Of a stretch of 64,000 bases of DNA, positions 8,911-18,502 are shown in pieces. The stretch's first letter is position 1, and the number at the start of each line of letters is the position of its first letter. The position numbers and the translations under genes were made by a program. This stretch comes from Palsa-506 sp963755815 (GTDB lineage: Bacteria > Actinomycetota > Actinomycetes > Streptosporangiales > Streptosporangiaceae): NCBI GenBank assembly GCA_963755815.1, contig CAVWLF010000005.1:248001-312000 (forward strand), in the 5' to 3' direction. The notes beneath the pieces were generated by a model. It made no database searches. It saw only the letters and a list, made by a program, of their open reading frames with translations, and had not been told where the DNA came from.

Positions 8911-9010
8911 AGTCCTACGAGGGTATGCGGCGCAGCAGTGTCGGAGTTAACGACCGGCGGAGAACGCCCCCGGCGACCTCGGGCAGGCGGCTGCAGGACG
9001 GCCGCCTGGG

Positions 9011-10607
9011 TCAGGCGGCGCGGGCGGGTGGTCCGTGGCTGTTCAGGGTGCGCTGTTTGTCGGGGCTGGTGGCGGTGGTGGTGCCGTCGGGGTGCAGGGT
9101 GAGGTGCCAGCCCCAGCGGTGGATGGCGGTGAGGTGGTGGAAGGCGCAGAGCAGGATCAGGTTGTTCAGGCTGGTGGTGCCGCCTTTGCTTCTTGGTTTG
9201 ACATGGTGGGCCTGGCAGGCGGCGGGGCGCTGGCGGCAGCCGGGGAACCGGCAGCAGCGGTCCCGGGCGATCACGGCGCGGCGCAGGTGATCGGGGATGG
9301 TCTTGGTGGCCTGGCCCACGTCCAGCGGCAGGCTGATGCTGCCGGCGGCGCTGTCCGGGAGGCCGGTGCGCAAGAACGCGGCCAGCCCGGCCGGGCCCGG
9401 ACAGCAGATCCGCGGCATGCCGCAAGATCACCGGCGCACGGCCGCGGCCGGAGCGGCCGCGGCTCTTCGGCGGACCGCGGCCCCGTACCGGCCGGACTCG
9501 TGCGGTGTTCCTTCGCCCGGCACAGCGCCGGGTCGTGCCCGGGCGCCGGGTGGTGGCGGAGGAGGGCGGCGGTGAGCTGGTCCAGGACGGCCGGGTCGAC
9601 GTGCCCGGACACGACCGGCACGATCACCGCGTCACAATCGCTGCCCGGCGCCGCCGCCGGCCGCGCGCCGCCCACGCCGCCGCCCACGCCGCCTCCGCGG
9701 CGCCGGCGCCGTCCAGGCCGCGGAGCTGATCCAGCGTCATATGCAACTGGATCTGCGTCGGCTGCCCGGCCCGGTCGGGCACGCAGCCCGAGGCGATCAG
9801 CTGCCGGCACGCTTCTTCCAGCCCGTCATGGTGGCGCTGGCCCTTAGTGCGGGTGTCCTCGGGGCCGGTTTTCTTGCTGAACGCGTCCAGCACCGCGTCC
9901 AGCGCGGCGGTGCACTGCGGGGTCAGGTCACCTTCGACCCGGCCCGCGTCATGCAAGGTCCGGTCCAGCCGCAGCCACCGATCCGCGAACCCGCCACCAT
10001 CATCGGTGTCGGGCTGGGCGCAGCGGCGGCGCATCTCCTCCGCCAGCCCGGCCAGGTCCGCCAGCTCCGCGCCGCCCGCCGCGGCCGCCAGCAGGATCGC
10101 ATCCGCGTCCGCCCGCTTACCTTCGGGGAGCTTGGCGGTCCAGGAGCAGATCTCCCGCGCCCACGACGCCGAAATCTCCCCCGCCGCCAGCGCCTCCCCG
10201 ACGGCCGGATGCGCGGCCAGCCGCCGCGCCCACCCGACCGCCCCGGCCGCCGCGCCGTTCGTGATCCGGGTCTGCCACCGCAGCCACGCCCGCGCCGAGC
10301 CCTGCCCGTCATCCTCGCAACCGCCCGAGGACATGAACGCGGCTAACGCCCCGGCCCGCGCCGCGGTATGCAGCGACTCAGCCCGCTCCAACCCCCGCAG
10401 GCACTCGGCCTGCGCCGCGGCCGGCAGCGACGCCATATCCGCCGACGCCAGGTACGCCAGCGCGGCGTGGGCCATCGCCACCGCCTCCGCCGCGCTCACC
10501 GGAACCCCCTCCGCCGCCATCGCCGGTGCTGCCGCCGCCGTCTCCGCTGCTGGCGGGGGCGCGGCGGGATCGGCGGCGGATCGGGGTGGCTGGCCGGGCA
10601 GGCACAT
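9011..10607 (-). pseudogene. DUF222 / HNH endonuclease protein (13E12 repeat-like), frameshifted
   Basis: The region encodes a DUF222-HNH protein, a multicopy actinobacterial family that includes the mycobacterial 13E12 repeat. The N-terminal DUF222 part runs in one frame from ATG 10607 to about 9640. An IVPVVSGHVDPAVLDQL segment is in a second frame, and the HNH part is in a third. The HNH core is visible as ARDRCCRFPGC, CQAHHVKPRSKGG, NLILLCAFHH and HRWGW. At least three frame changes are needed, near 9640, 9435 and 9400. The start is set by AGGAGGT nine bases upstream of ATG 10607; a longer frame to 10643 is therefore rejected. HNH residues look intact, so decay is recent or the sequence has errors. 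Its position suggests an insertion in the mnmA-iscS interval. Confidence 0.85.
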
Positions 10608-10914
10608 CGCGGGCGGCACCTCCTTATTCGAATCTATGTTCATACACTAACCACCGGGTCTGACAAAAACCGCGGGCATCCGGCGCCAGAATCCAGATAT
10701 TCGCAACAGACTTCGGCAGGCCCGGGGACCTAGCCGGCAGCCGGGCACAGCAGGGTCTTCCGACCTGACGACGTAGCGGTACGTGTCGTGTGTCCAGGTG
10801 ATTGGCGATGAGCAAAATGGGCTATGCCTGCTCGCCCTGCGTGGACGCGGGCGTCTGGAGTTGCAAGATGGACACGGGTAGCCAGGTCGGTGAATGGGAT
10901 GTCCAGGAGGTTCG
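10608..10914. other. Intergenic region between DUF222 gene and VOC gene
   Basis: About 300 bases separate the two divergent genes and are less GC-biased than their surroundings. The left edge carries the AGGAGGT box of the DUF222 gene (near 10616-10622) and the right edge an AGGAGG box before ATG 10915. No repeat, RNA gene or clear promoter pair is evident. Confidence 0.4.
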
Positions 10915-11304
10915 ATGACTGTCAAGATCGCCTGCGTGGTATTCGACTGCCTCGACGCTCTGGTGGTCGGCCGCTTTTGGTCCGCAGCGATCGGGCGCCC
11001 GCTCGATCCGGAGGCGTCGAGCGAGTTCGCCAGCATCGGATTTCACGGACGCCGGGACAGGGCGGGATGGGGGCCGGTCGACCGCGACACCGACCCGACA
11101 TGGCTCTTTGCCCGCGTGCCGGAGTCAAAGACCGTCAAGAACCGCTTGCACCTGGATGTCATCGCGGCGGACCCGGAAATCGAGATCGCGCGCCTCGTCG
11201 AGCTCGGCGCCACTCGCGTCGCTGACCGAGACGAATACGGGTACACCTGGACGCTCATGGCTGACCCAGAAGGTAACGAGTTCGACCTCGGGAAGGCGCT
11301 GTGA
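10915..11304 (+). CDS. VOC-family (glyoxalase-like) protein
   Basis: This 129-residue protein has the small two-repeat vicinal-oxygen-chelate fold. It opens with IACVVFDCLDALVVGRFW, has LHLDVIAADPEIEIARLVELGA in the second module, and ends with WTLMADPEGNEFDLG, where the Glu is a typical metal ligand. Such proteins range from glyoxalases to antibiotic-binding proteins, and the substrate cannot be predicted. The ATG at 10915 is preceded by AGGAGG, which rules out the longer frame from 10894. It is one of three genes between mnmA and cysteine desulfurase, on the opposite strand to the conserved block, so it was probably inserted. Confidence 0.8.
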   Translation: MTVKIACVVFDCLDALVVGRFWSAAIGRPLDPEASSEFASIGFHGRRDRAGWGPVDRDTDPTWLFARVPESKTVKNRLHLDVIAADPEIEIARLVELGATRVADRDEYGYTWTLMADPEGNEFDLGKAL

Positions 11305-11471
11305 GCATCCCCGCGAGTCAGGAAGCCGCTGGTTGGGCGTGAACCGCAGCGTGATCCGGAGTTGATTTTCGGCCGTGTCTTCAGGACCGGGTGCTACTGG
11401 GCGCCCTCTGGCGGGAGGTTCGCCGCTTGTCTATTGGAAGGCGCGCGCGGCGGGTGAGCTAGATTCGCGGG

Positions 11472-12005
11472 ATGTTTGCCTCCGAGCGAGTACGCCTGCG
11501 ACCCATGGTCCCGGACGATGCCACCGTGCTGTACGAAATGTGGTCCGACCCCGAACACCACCTGCTCACCGACGACAGCCCGATGCTGGTTGAATCGCTC
11601 GCGGCAAAACGGGCCAGGCTGGAGAAGTCGCTGGCCGAACCGGACGTCCGTAGTGCCCGGTTCACCGCCGAGACAATCGCCGACGGCACCGTAATCGGGG
11701 CGTGCAGCCTGTGGGGTCTCGACGCTTTCAACCAGTTCGGCCATCTCGGCATCGCGCTGCTCCCGGCCGCACGCACCCAGGGATACGGCCGGGAGATGAT
11801 GCGGCTGCTCTGCCACTACGGCTTCCGCTTCCGCAATCTGCATCGGATTGAGCTGGAGACGCTCGCAACCAACGCCGCGATGCGAAAACTAGCCGAAAGC
11901 TGCGGCTTCGTGCTCGAAGGCATCCAGCGCGAGCAGGCCTACGACGGCGACGGCTTCTCCGACATCGTGCTGTACGGGCTGCTCAGGCAGGAGTGGAGCC
12001 GCTAG
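11472..12005 (+). CDS. GNAT-family N-acetyltransferase (RimJ/RimL-like)
   Basis: The 177-residue protein is a GCN5-type acetyltransferase. It starts FASERVRLRPMVPDDA, typical of the RimJ/RimL/MddA branch. The acetyl-CoA loop is LLPAARTQGYGREMMRLL, followed by NLHRIELETLATNAAMRKLAESCGF, the usual beta-strand and helix that close the fold. The substrate could be a protein N-terminus, an antibiotic or a small metabolite. No ribosome-binding site is seen; TAGATT at 11460-11465 lies six bases before the ATG, fitting a leaderless transcript. It converges with the cysteine desulfurase gene. Confidence 0.85.
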   Translation: MFASERVRLRPMVPDDATVLYEMWSDPEHHLLTDDSPMLVESLAAKRARLEKSLAEPDVRSARFTAETIADGTVIGACSLWGLDAFNQFGHLGIALLPAARTQGYGREMMRLLCHYGFRFRNLHRIELETLATNAAMRKLAESCGFVLEGIQREQAYDGDGFSDIVLYGLLRQEWSR

Positions 12006-12044
12006 AAGGCCACTAGCCGCGGGTGCCGCTGTTACCTGAGCGGC

Positions 12045-13262
12045 TCAGCGCGCGATGGCGCGGCGGGCACGTTCCACGGCCTCGCCGATCACCACGCCGA
12101 GTGCGTCCACGTCCTGCTGCGAGGACGTGTGCCCGAGTGAGAACCGGAGCGACCCGCGCGCCCTGGCGTCGTCGGCGCCCATCGCGAGCAGCACATGGCT
12201 GGGCTGCGCTATGCCGGCCGTGCAGGCCGAACCGGTCGAGCAGGAAATGCCCTTCGCGTCAAGCAGCATGAGCAGAGCGTCCCCCTCGCAGCCGGGGAAC
12301 GAGAAGTGGGCGTTGCCCGGCAGCCGGCCCGGGCCGGGCGGCGCGCCGTTCAGCACGGCGTCGGGCACCGCGGCCAGCACCCGCGCGATCAGCTCGTCCC
12401 GGAGCGCGGCCAGTCGCTTCGCCTCGTCATCCCGGCGCATCCGCGAGATCTCGACCGCGGTGGCGAAGGCCCTGATAGCCGGCGCGTCCAGCGTGCCGGA
12501 CCGCACGTCGCGTTCCTGCCCGCCGCCATGCAGGACCGGCACCAGATCCGCGCCCCGGCCGAGCAGCAGCGCGCCCGCGCCGATCGGGCCGCCGATCTTA
12601 TGCCCGGTGATGGTCAGCGCGGTGGCGCCACTGCCGGCCAGGCTGACCGGCAGCTGGCCGGCCGCCTGGACCGCGTCGCTGTGGAACGGGATCTGGTAGT
12701 CACGCGCGACGGCAGCCAGCTCCGCTATTGGCTGCACGGTCCCGACCTCGTTATTCGCCCACATCACGCTCACCAGGGCCACGCTGCCCGGATCGCGCTC
12801 GATGAACTCGCGCAGGACCGCGGGGCTGAGCAGCCCGGTGCAGTCGACCGGGAGCCAGCTCACGTCGGCTCCCTCGTGATCGGCCAGCCAGCGCACTGAG
12901 TCAAGGACGGCGTGATGCTCCGCCGAGGTCACCAGCACCCGCCGGAATTCTCCCCGGGCGTCGCGGCGGGCCCAGAACAATCCCTTGATGGCCAGGTTGT
13001 CCGCCTCGGTGCCGCCGCTGGTGAAGACCACCTCGCTGGGCCTCGCGCCGTAGGCCTCAGCGATCTGCTCGCGCGATTCCTCCACGATCCGGCGCGCCCG
13101 GCGGCCCTGATTGTGCAGCGAGGAAGGATTGCCGACCTGGGCCAGTTCCTCGGTCATCGCCGCGATGGCCTCGGGCAGCATGGGCGTAGTCGCCGCATGA
13201 TCGAGGTACACGACGCTCTCCGGGTCTGACCTGCGGTGGCTGGCGTTCTCGCGATATATCAT
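12045..13262 (-). CDS. iscS: Cysteine desulfurase (IscS/NifS family)
   Basis: The enzyme removes sulfur from cysteine with PLP and hands the persulfide to Fe-S assembly and to MnmA. The 405-residue product contains VVYLDHAATTPM at the start, the PLP Lys in TITGHKIGGPIG, and the persulfide Cys in the loop SCSTGSACTAG. That short loop marks the NifS/IscS-like class rather than SufS. ATG 13262 is used; TAGGCT at 13278-13273 gives a leader of about three bases. A later start near VVYLDHAATT is possible because the first 17 residues are poorly conserved. It lies 46 bases downstream of etfA on the same strand. Confidence 0.93.
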   Translation of the reverse strand: MIYRENASHRRSDPESVVYLDHAATTPMLPEAIAAMTEELAQVGNPSSLHNQGRRARRIVEESREQIAEAYGARPSEVVFTSGGTEADNLAIKGLFWARRDARGEFRRVLVTSAEHHAVLDSVRWLADHEGADVSWLPVDCTGLLSPAVLREFIERDPGSVALVSVMWANNEVGTVQPIAELAAVARDYQIPFHSDAVQAAGQLPVSLAGSGATALTITGHKIGGPIGAGALLLGRGADLVPVLHGGGQERDVRSGTLDAPAIRAFATAVEISRMRRDDEAKRLAALRDELIARVLAAVPDAVLNGAPPGPGRLPGNAHFSFPGCEGDALLMLLDAKGISCSTGSACTAGIAQPSHVLLAMGADDARARGSLRFSLGHTSSQQDVDALGVVIGEAVERARRAIAR

Positions 13263-13308
13263 GACGGGCTCAAGCCTAACCTTGCCAGGCGTGCCGACAG
13301 CCCGTCGC

Positions 13309-14265
13309 TCAGCCGCCGGATCGCTGCTGAATGCTGTCGATCAGCTGGGGCACCACCGCAAACAGGTCACCCACCACGCCGAAGTCGGCCAGCTCGAAGA
13401 TGGGCGCCTCGGCGTCCTTGTTGATCACCATGATCGTCTTCGACGTCTGCATCCCGGCCCGGTGCTGGATAGCGCCCGAGATACCGACCGCGAGATACAG
13501 CTGCGGGGAGACCATCTTGCCCGTCTGGCCGACCTGGAACTGATGCGGATACCAGCCGGCGTCGGTAGCGGCCCTGGACGCACCGACAGCGGCGCCAAGT
13601 ACATCCGCGAGCTTCTCGATCAGCGCGAAGTTCTCCGCGTTGCCTACGCCGCGGCCACCGGAGACCACGATAGAGGCCTCGGTGAGCTCCGGCCGCTCGC
13701 CGCCTTCCTCGACCACCCGCCCGGTGACGCGGGTGCTCTTGGCCGCCTCGCTGACCTCAGCGCTCGCGGGCACGATCTCGGCCGCTCCGGGGGCTGGCTC
13801 CGGGGTGGTGGCGTTGGGCCGGACCGCGATGATCGGCGTACCGGACGTGACCCTGGAGTTCACCACGATCGCGCCGCCGAAGATTGACTGCTCGGCGACC
13901 AGGTCATCGCCGATGTTCACCGCGTCGGTGATCAGCCCGGACCCGGTCTTGATCGCAAGCCGGGCGGCGATTTCCCGGCCTTCCGGCGTGCTCGCCACCA
14001 GCACGGCGGCGGGGGAGCCCGCCGCGACCAGGCTGGCGAGCAGCTCAGCTTTGGGCGCGACTACGTAGTCATCGAATTCCTGGCCGTCCGCGACGTAAAT
14101 CCTGGCCGCGCCGAACTCGGCCAGCCGGTCCCGGCCGGCCTCGGCACCCGGGCCGGTCCAGACCACGGCGGGCTCGCCGAACCGGCGGGCCAAGGTCAGC
14201 AGCTCGCAGGTGACCTTCTTGACGGTCTCGCCGGAGTGCTCGGCGAGAACCAGGATTTCAGCCAT
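13309..14265 (-). CDS. etfA: Electron transfer flavoprotein subunit alpha
   Basis: EtfA binds FAD and, with EtfB, carries electrons from acyl-CoA dehydrogenases to the membrane quinone pool. The 318-residue protein has an N-terminal domain starting AEILVLAEHSGETVKK and the C-terminal FAD domain with SGGRGVGNAENFALIEKLAD, GASRAATDAGWYPHQFQVGQ and LYLAVGISGAIQHRAGM. It lies 36 bases after etfB. The pair matches fixA/fixB (Rv3029c/Rv3028c) beside iscS in mycobacteria. Confidence 0.96.
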   Translation of the reverse strand: MAEILVLAEHSGETVKKVTCELLTLARRFGEPAVVWTGPGAEAGRDRLAEFGAARIYVADGQEFDDYVVAPKAELLASLVAAGSPAAVLVASTPEGREIAARLAIKTGSGLITDAVNIGDDLVAEQSIFGGAIVVNSRVTSGTPIIAVRPNATTPEPAPGAAEIVPASAEVSEAAKSTRVTGRVVEEGGERPELTEASIVVSGGRGVGNAENFALIEKLADVLGAAVGASRAATDAGWYPHQFQVGQTGKMVSPQLYLAVGISGAIQHRAGMQTSKTIMVINKDAEAPIFELADFGVVGDLFAVVPQLIDSIQQRSGG

Positions 14266-14301
14266 GGATGGCAGCCTTCCGCTGGGACCGGTCAGATCGG
14301 C

Positions 14302-15081
14302 TCAGATGAACTTCTGCGCGGCGAGGAACTCAGCCGCCTTGACGCCACCGTCGCCGTCGTCCTTGACGATCGTGCCGGCCTGCCGGGGCGGCCGCAGGGC
14401 GAAGCTGACTACCTCCGAGGCGCTCGCGCCGAGGCCGACGCGGGCCGGGTCGATCCCGGCATCGGCCAGGCTGAGCGTCTCGACCGGCTTCTTCTTGGCC
14501 GCCATGATCCCCTTGAACGACGGGTAGCGCGGCTCGTTGATCTTCTCCACCACGCTCAGCACCGCGGGCAGGCTGGCCTCGACCTCGTCATAGCCGTAGT
14601 CGGCCTGGCGGTGGATCTTGATCTCCTGGCCATCGACCTCGACCTTGCTGGCGAACGACAGCTGCGGCACGCCGAGGCGCTCGGCCAGCATCGCGGCGAG
14701 CACGCCCATCCTCGCATCGGTCGACTCTGATCCGAGAATGACCAGGTCGAACCCGATCCGGCCGAGCACGGCGGCGATCGCTTCCGAGGTCGCCAGGGCA
14801 TCAGATCCCGCGAGCCCGTCGTCCACCAGGTGCACGGCCTTGTCGGCGCCCATGGAAAGTGCCTTGCGGATCGACTCGCTGGCCCGCGGCGGGCCCATGG
14901 ACAGGATGGTCACCTCGCCGCCGTGCGCCTCGGCCAGGCGCAGCCCCTCCTCGATCGCGTACTCGTCCAGCTCGTTGATGAGCGCGTCCGATGACTCGCG
15001 GTCCAGCGTGGAGTCAGCGGACTTGAGCATGCGCTCCGACCCCGTGTCGGGTACCTGCTTCACGCAGACGACGATGTTCAT
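14302..15081 (-). CDS. etfB: Electron transfer flavoprotein subunit beta
   Basis: EtfB is the AMP-binding partner of EtfA. The 259-residue product begins NIVVCVKQVPDTGSERML and contains EEGLRLAEAHGGEVTILSMGP, LGSESTDARMGVLAAMLAERLG and LPAVLSVVEKINEPRYPS, all standard ETF-beta blocks. ATG 15081 is chosen because homology starts there and a GGGAGG box lies upstream; the frame would allow a TTG nine codons earlier. Gene order etfB-etfA suggests one transcript, possibly continuing into iscS. About 70 bases separate it from folD upstream. Confidence 0.96.
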   Translation of the reverse strand: MNIVVCVKQVPDTGSERMLKSADSTLDRESSDALINELDEYAIEEGLRLAEAHGGEVTILSMGPPRASESIRKALSMGADKAVHLVDDGLAGSDALATSEAIAAVLGRIGFDLVILGSESTDARMGVLAAMLAERLGVPQLSFASKVEVDGQEIKIHRQADYGYDEVEASLPAVLSVVEKINEPRYPSFKGIMAAKKKPVETLSLADAGIDPARVGLGASASEVVSFALRPPRQAGTIVKDDGDGGVKAAEFLAAQKFI

Positions 15082-15151
15082 GACCGGCGGCCGACCTCCC
15101 TCTGTCAAACTGTGCGGCCCGGGACGGGCCCCATGTTACCCACTGGTAGCA

Positions 15152-16003
15152 CTAGGCATGGCCCAGTTCAGCTGCCTCCACCACGTTGGCCAGCAGCATC
15201 GCCCTGGTCATCGGGCCAACGCCGCCGGGCATCGGGGCGAGGTAGCCTGCCACCTCGGCCACGCCGGGGTCCACATCACCAACGAGCCCGGCGTCCGTCC
15301 GGGTGATGCCCACGTCGAGCACCGCGGCGCCCGGCCGGACCATGTCCGCCGTGAGCAGCCCTGGTTTCCCGGCGGCCACCACCACGATGTCAGAAACCCT
15401 GGTGTGGCTGGCGAGATCCTTGGTGCCCGTGTGGCACAACGTTACGGTGGCGTTCTCGCTCTTGCGGGTCAGCAGCAGACCCAGCGATCGCCCGACCGTG
15501 ATCCCGCGGCCGATCACCGTCACTTCCGCTCCCCCGATGGGCACCTCGTAGCTGCGCAGCAGCCGCACGATCCCGTGCGGCGTGCACGGCAGCGGTCCCC
15601 GCTCGCCCAGCACCAGCCGGCCGAGGTTGACCGGGTGCAGGCCATCGGCGTCTTTCGACGGATCCATCCGGTCCAGGACCCGCTGCGGGTCGAGCCCGGC
15701 CGGCAACGGCAGCTGGACGATATAGCCGGTGCACGCGGGGTCGGCATTCAGCTCGTCGATCACGTCCTCGACCTGCTGCTGGCTGGCGTCAGCGGGCAGA
15801 TCGCGGCGGATGCTCAGTATCCCGACCTGCGCGCAGTCCCGGTGCTTGGCGTTCACGTAGACGCGACTGCCCGGGTCGTCCCCGACCAGCACGGTGCCCA
15901 GGCCGGGGGTGACGCCGCGGCGCGCCAGCTCACTGACCCGGCGCGCCAGGTCCTCGCGTATCGCGGCAGCGGTCGTCTTGCCGTCCAGAATGCGTGCGCT
16001 CAT
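15152..16003 (-). CDS. folD: Methylenetetrahydrofolate dehydrogenase / methenyl-THF cyclohydrolase
   Basis: FolD is bifunctional: it oxidises methylene-THF with NADP and then hydrolyses it to 10-formyl-THF, the formyl donor used by PurN and PurH just upstream. The 283-residue protein shows the catalytic Lys in SRVYVNAKHR, the folate-site block GYIVQLPLPAGLD and KDADGLHPVNLG. It also has the Rossmann loop VIGRGITVGRSLGLLL and the closing PMPGGVGPMTRAMLL. ATG 16003 gives the normal length. It lies 82 bases after purH on the same strand. Confidence 0.97.
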   Translation of the reverse strand: MSARILDGKTTAAAIREDLARRVSELARRGVTPGLGTVLVGDDPGSRVYVNAKHRDCAQVGILSIRRDLPADASQQQVEDVIDELNADPACTGYIVQLPLPAGLDPQRVLDRMDPSKDADGLHPVNLGRLVLGERGPLPCTPHGIVRLLRSYEVPIGGAEVTVIGRGITVGRSLGLLLTRKSENATVTLCHTGTKDLASHTRVSDIVVVAAGKPGLLTADMVRPGAAVLDVGITRTDAGLVGDVDPGVAEVAGYLAPMPGGVGPMTRAMLLANVVEAAELGHA

Positions 16004-16085
16004 CGCCGCCTATTCTGCCGTAGCGAACGAGCCGGGCGCGCCGGGCCTGCCGCAGAGCAGCCCCCCGGCCTGGCGGCTGGCCTGG

Positions 16086-17648
16086 TCAGTGCAGGAAGTG
16101 CCGCACGCCGGTGAAGTAGAGGCTGATCCCGGCCGCCTGGGCCGCCTCGATCACCTGATCGTCGCGGATAGATCCGCCCGGCTCGGCGACGGCCCGGACG
16201 CCCGCGTCCGCAAGCACTAGCAGGCCGTCGGGGAACGGGAAATACGCATCGCTCGCGGCGACCGAATCGCGGGCCCGCTCGCCGGCCCTGGTCACCGCGA
16301 TCCGCGCGGCATCCACCCGGTTGACCTGGCCCATGCCGATGCCGACCGAGCCGCCATCGGCGGCCAGCAGGATGGCGTTCGACTTCACGCTGCGGCATGC
16401 CTTCCAGCCGAACGCCAGGTCGCGCAGCGAGGCGTCGCTCACGGCCGGGCCGGCCACCAGCCGCCAGTTGGCCGGGTCGTCGCCTGGCTCGCTGGCCTGA
16501 TCCGCGGACTGCAGCAGCATGCCACCGCTGACCGGACGCCATTCCACCGCGGCTGAGCGGTCGGGCGCAGGGCAGAGCAGCAGCCGCTGGGGCTTCTTCG
16601 CGGTCAGGATGTCCAGCGCGGCCGGCTCGAACCCGGGCGCGATGACGACCTCGGTGAAAACGTCGGCAATCTGCCCGGCCAGATCCGCCGTGACGACGCC
16701 ATTCGCCGCGACAACGCCGCCGTAGGCCGACACCGGATCGCAGGCCAGGGCCTTGCGGTGGGCCTCCGCGAGGTCGGCGCCGATCGCGATGCCGCAGGGA
16801 TTGGCGTGCTTCATGATCGCCACGCATGGCTCGCCGAAATCGAAAGCCGCACGCCGCGCCGCGTCGGCGTCGGTGTAGTTGTTGTACGACATCGCCTTGC
16901 CGTGCAGCTGCCGGGCGCCCGCGATGCCGTCGGCGGCGGCCGACGCGTAGAGAGCGGCCCGCTGGTGCGGGTTCTCGCCGTAGCGGAGCACCTCCTTGCG
17001 CGCCCAAAGCGAGCCGATGACGTCCGGCCAGCCAGTGTCCAGCGCGATAGCGTCAGGCGCGTAGCCGGAGGCGAACCAGGAGGCGACCGCGACGTCGTAG
17101 GCCGCAGTGCGGGCGAAGGCCCGGGCGGCCAGGCGGCGGCGCTGCTCCAGCGTGAATCCGCCGGCCAGCAGCGCATCGGCCACCTCCCCGTACATCGACG
17201 GATCGGTCACGACGGCGACCTGGGCGTGGTTCTTCGCCGCGGCCCGCACCATGGCCGGTCCGCCGATGTCGATCTGCTCGACGCAGTCCTCCGGCGCCGA
17301 GCCGGACGCGACGGTCCGCTCGAACGGGTAAAGATTGGACACCAGCAGCTCGAACGGCTCGATCCCGAGTTCCGCAAGCTGCGCGGCGTGCTCCGGCTGC
17401 CGGGTATCAGCGAGGAGCCCCGCGTGCACGGCCGGGTGCAGCGTCTTGACCCGGCCATCCAGGCACTCGGGAAACCCGGTCACGTCCTCGACTTTCGTCA
17501 CCGGCAGGCCGGCCGCCGAGACCGCCGCCGCAGTGCTGCCGGTGGAGACGATCTCGGCTCCGGCCGCATGCAGCCGCCGGGCCAGATCCGCGAGCCCGGT
17601 CTTGTCGTGGACGCTGATCAGCGCCCGCTTGATCGCTACCCTGGTCAA
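16086..17648 (-). CDS. purH: Bifunctional AICAR formyltransferase / IMP cyclohydrolase
   Basis: PurH carries out the last two steps to IMP. The 520-residue protein has an N-terminal IMP cyclohydrolase domain (RALISVHDKTGLADLARRL, GRVKTLHPAVHAGLLAD, VSNLYPFE). The C-terminal transformylase domain has LRYGENPHQRAALY, KHANPCGIAIG and FPFPDGLLVLADAGV. The start is TTG at 17648, which overlaps the purN stop as TTGA; no ATG or GTG fits better. This coupling joins the two formyl-THF-dependent steps of purine synthesis. Confidence 0.97.
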   Translation of the reverse strand: MTRVAIKRALISVHDKTGLADLARRLHAAGAEIVSTGSTAAAVSAAGLPVTKVEDVTGFPECLDGRVKTLHPAVHAGLLADTRQPEHAAQLAELGIEPFELLVSNLYPFERTVASGSAPEDCVEQIDIGGPAMVRAAAKNHAQVAVVTDPSMYGEVADALLAGGFTLEQRRRLAARAFARTAAYDVAVASWFASGYAPDAIALDTGWPDVIGSLWARKEVLRYGENPHQRAALYASAAADGIAGARQLHGKAMSYNNYTDADAARRAAFDFGEPCVAIMKHANPCGIAIGADLAEAHRKALACDPVSAYGGVVAANGVVTADLAGQIADVFTEVVIAPGFEPAALDILTAKKPQRLLLCPAPDRSAAVEWRPVSGGMLLQSADQASEPGDDPANWRLVAGPAVSDASLRDLAFGWKACRSVKSNAILLAADGGSVGIGMGQVNRVDAARIAVTRAGERARDSVAASDAYFPFPDGLLVLADAGVRAVAEPGGSIRDDQVIEAAQAAGISLYFTGVRHFLH

Positions 17649-18253
17649 CGGCCGAACCTCAACTTCCTGCCCTGGACGGTCCAGCCCTCGCGGGCCATCC
17701 GGCCGACGGTGTCAACAAGTAGCGAGCGCTCGGCCCGCTTGATCCGCTCGTGCAGGGACGCCTCATCGTCGTCGGCATGGACAGGCACGGCCGCCTGCGC
17801 AATCACCGGGCCGCTATCCACCCCCGCATCCACCATGAATACCGTGCACCCCGTCACCTGCACGCCGTACTCCAGCGCGTCCCGCACGCCATACATGCCG
17901 GGAAACGACGGTAGCAACGAGGGGTGCGTGTTGATGAAGCGGCCGCCGAACCTGGCCAGGAACGCCGGCCCGGCCAGCTTCATGAAGCCCGCGGACACGA
18001 CCAGGTCCGGCTCAAAAGCCGCGCATGACTGGGCCAGCGCCCGGTCCCAGTCCTCGCGCGCCGGGTAGTCGGCGACCTGGTGCGCGAAGGTCGGCACCCC
18101 GGCCCGCGCGGCCCGGTCCAGTCCGGTGATGCCCAGCCGGTCGGCGCCGACCGCGACCACCTGCGCGCCATAGGCCTCCTCGGCGCACGCGCTGAGCAGC
18201 GCCTGCAGGTTGGTCCCGGTGCCCGAAACGAGCACGATCAGGCGCACTGTCAC
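17645..18253 (-). CDS. purN: Phosphoribosylglycinamide formyltransferase
   Basis: PurN formylates glycinamide ribonucleotide with 10-formyl-THF. The 202-residue product starts RLIVLVSGTGTNLQALL, a classic phosphate-binding segment. The catalytic Asn-His-Asp set is visible as FINTHPSLLPSFPGMYG and in VDAGVDSGPVIAQ. The frame extends to 18577 but that part is low-complexity repeat DNA. GTG 18253 is chosen because TATGGT at 18265-18260 lies six bases upstream and there is no ribosome-binding site, suggesting a leaderless message. The end overlaps purH. In mycobacteria purN likewise follows perM. Confidence 0.95.
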   Translation of the reverse strand: MTVRLIVLVSGTGTNLQALLSACAEEAYGAQVVAVGADRLGITGLDRAARAGVPTFAHQVADYPAREDWDRALAQSCAAFEPDLVVSAGFMKLAGPAFLARFGGRFINTHPSLLPSFPGMYGVRDALEYGVQVTGCTVFMVDAGVDSGPVIAQAAVPVHADDDEASLHERIKRAERSLLVDTVGRMAREGWTVQGRKLRFGR

Positions 18254-18340
18254 CCCGTCACCATAAACGCCGGACGCCCGCCGGGCGCGGAACAGGGCCG
18301 CAGCGCAGGTGGCGGCGGGCGGGCACCGTGGCACGCCCGC

Positions 18341-18430
18341 GGCAGCATGCGCACGGCGGCACGCGCGCGGCCCGCGCGCATGGCGGCAGACGCGGCACGC
18401 GGCAGCATGCGCATGGCGGCACGAACGCGG
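18341..18430. repeat. Three 30-bp direct repeats upstream of purN
   Basis: The blocks 18341-18370 and 18401-18430 are near-identical 30-mers beginning GGCAGCATGCGCA; the block between them is a weaker copy. The array lies between the purN promoter and the divergent Pro/Gly-rich gene, and its palindromic GCATGC and GCGCGC cores could form hairpins. Confidence 0.65.
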
Positions 18431-18502
18431 TAGTGCGCGCGCTGAGGTACCCGCACGCGGTACGCGCGCTGTGGCCGGAGGTGATGGAATAGCAGCGTCA
18501 CC

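Noticed and set aside
14618..16114. 498-residue plus-strand frame across etfB and folD
   Set aside because: It covers parts of two well-conserved minus-strand genes and the gap between them, with a low-complexity product lacking family motifs.
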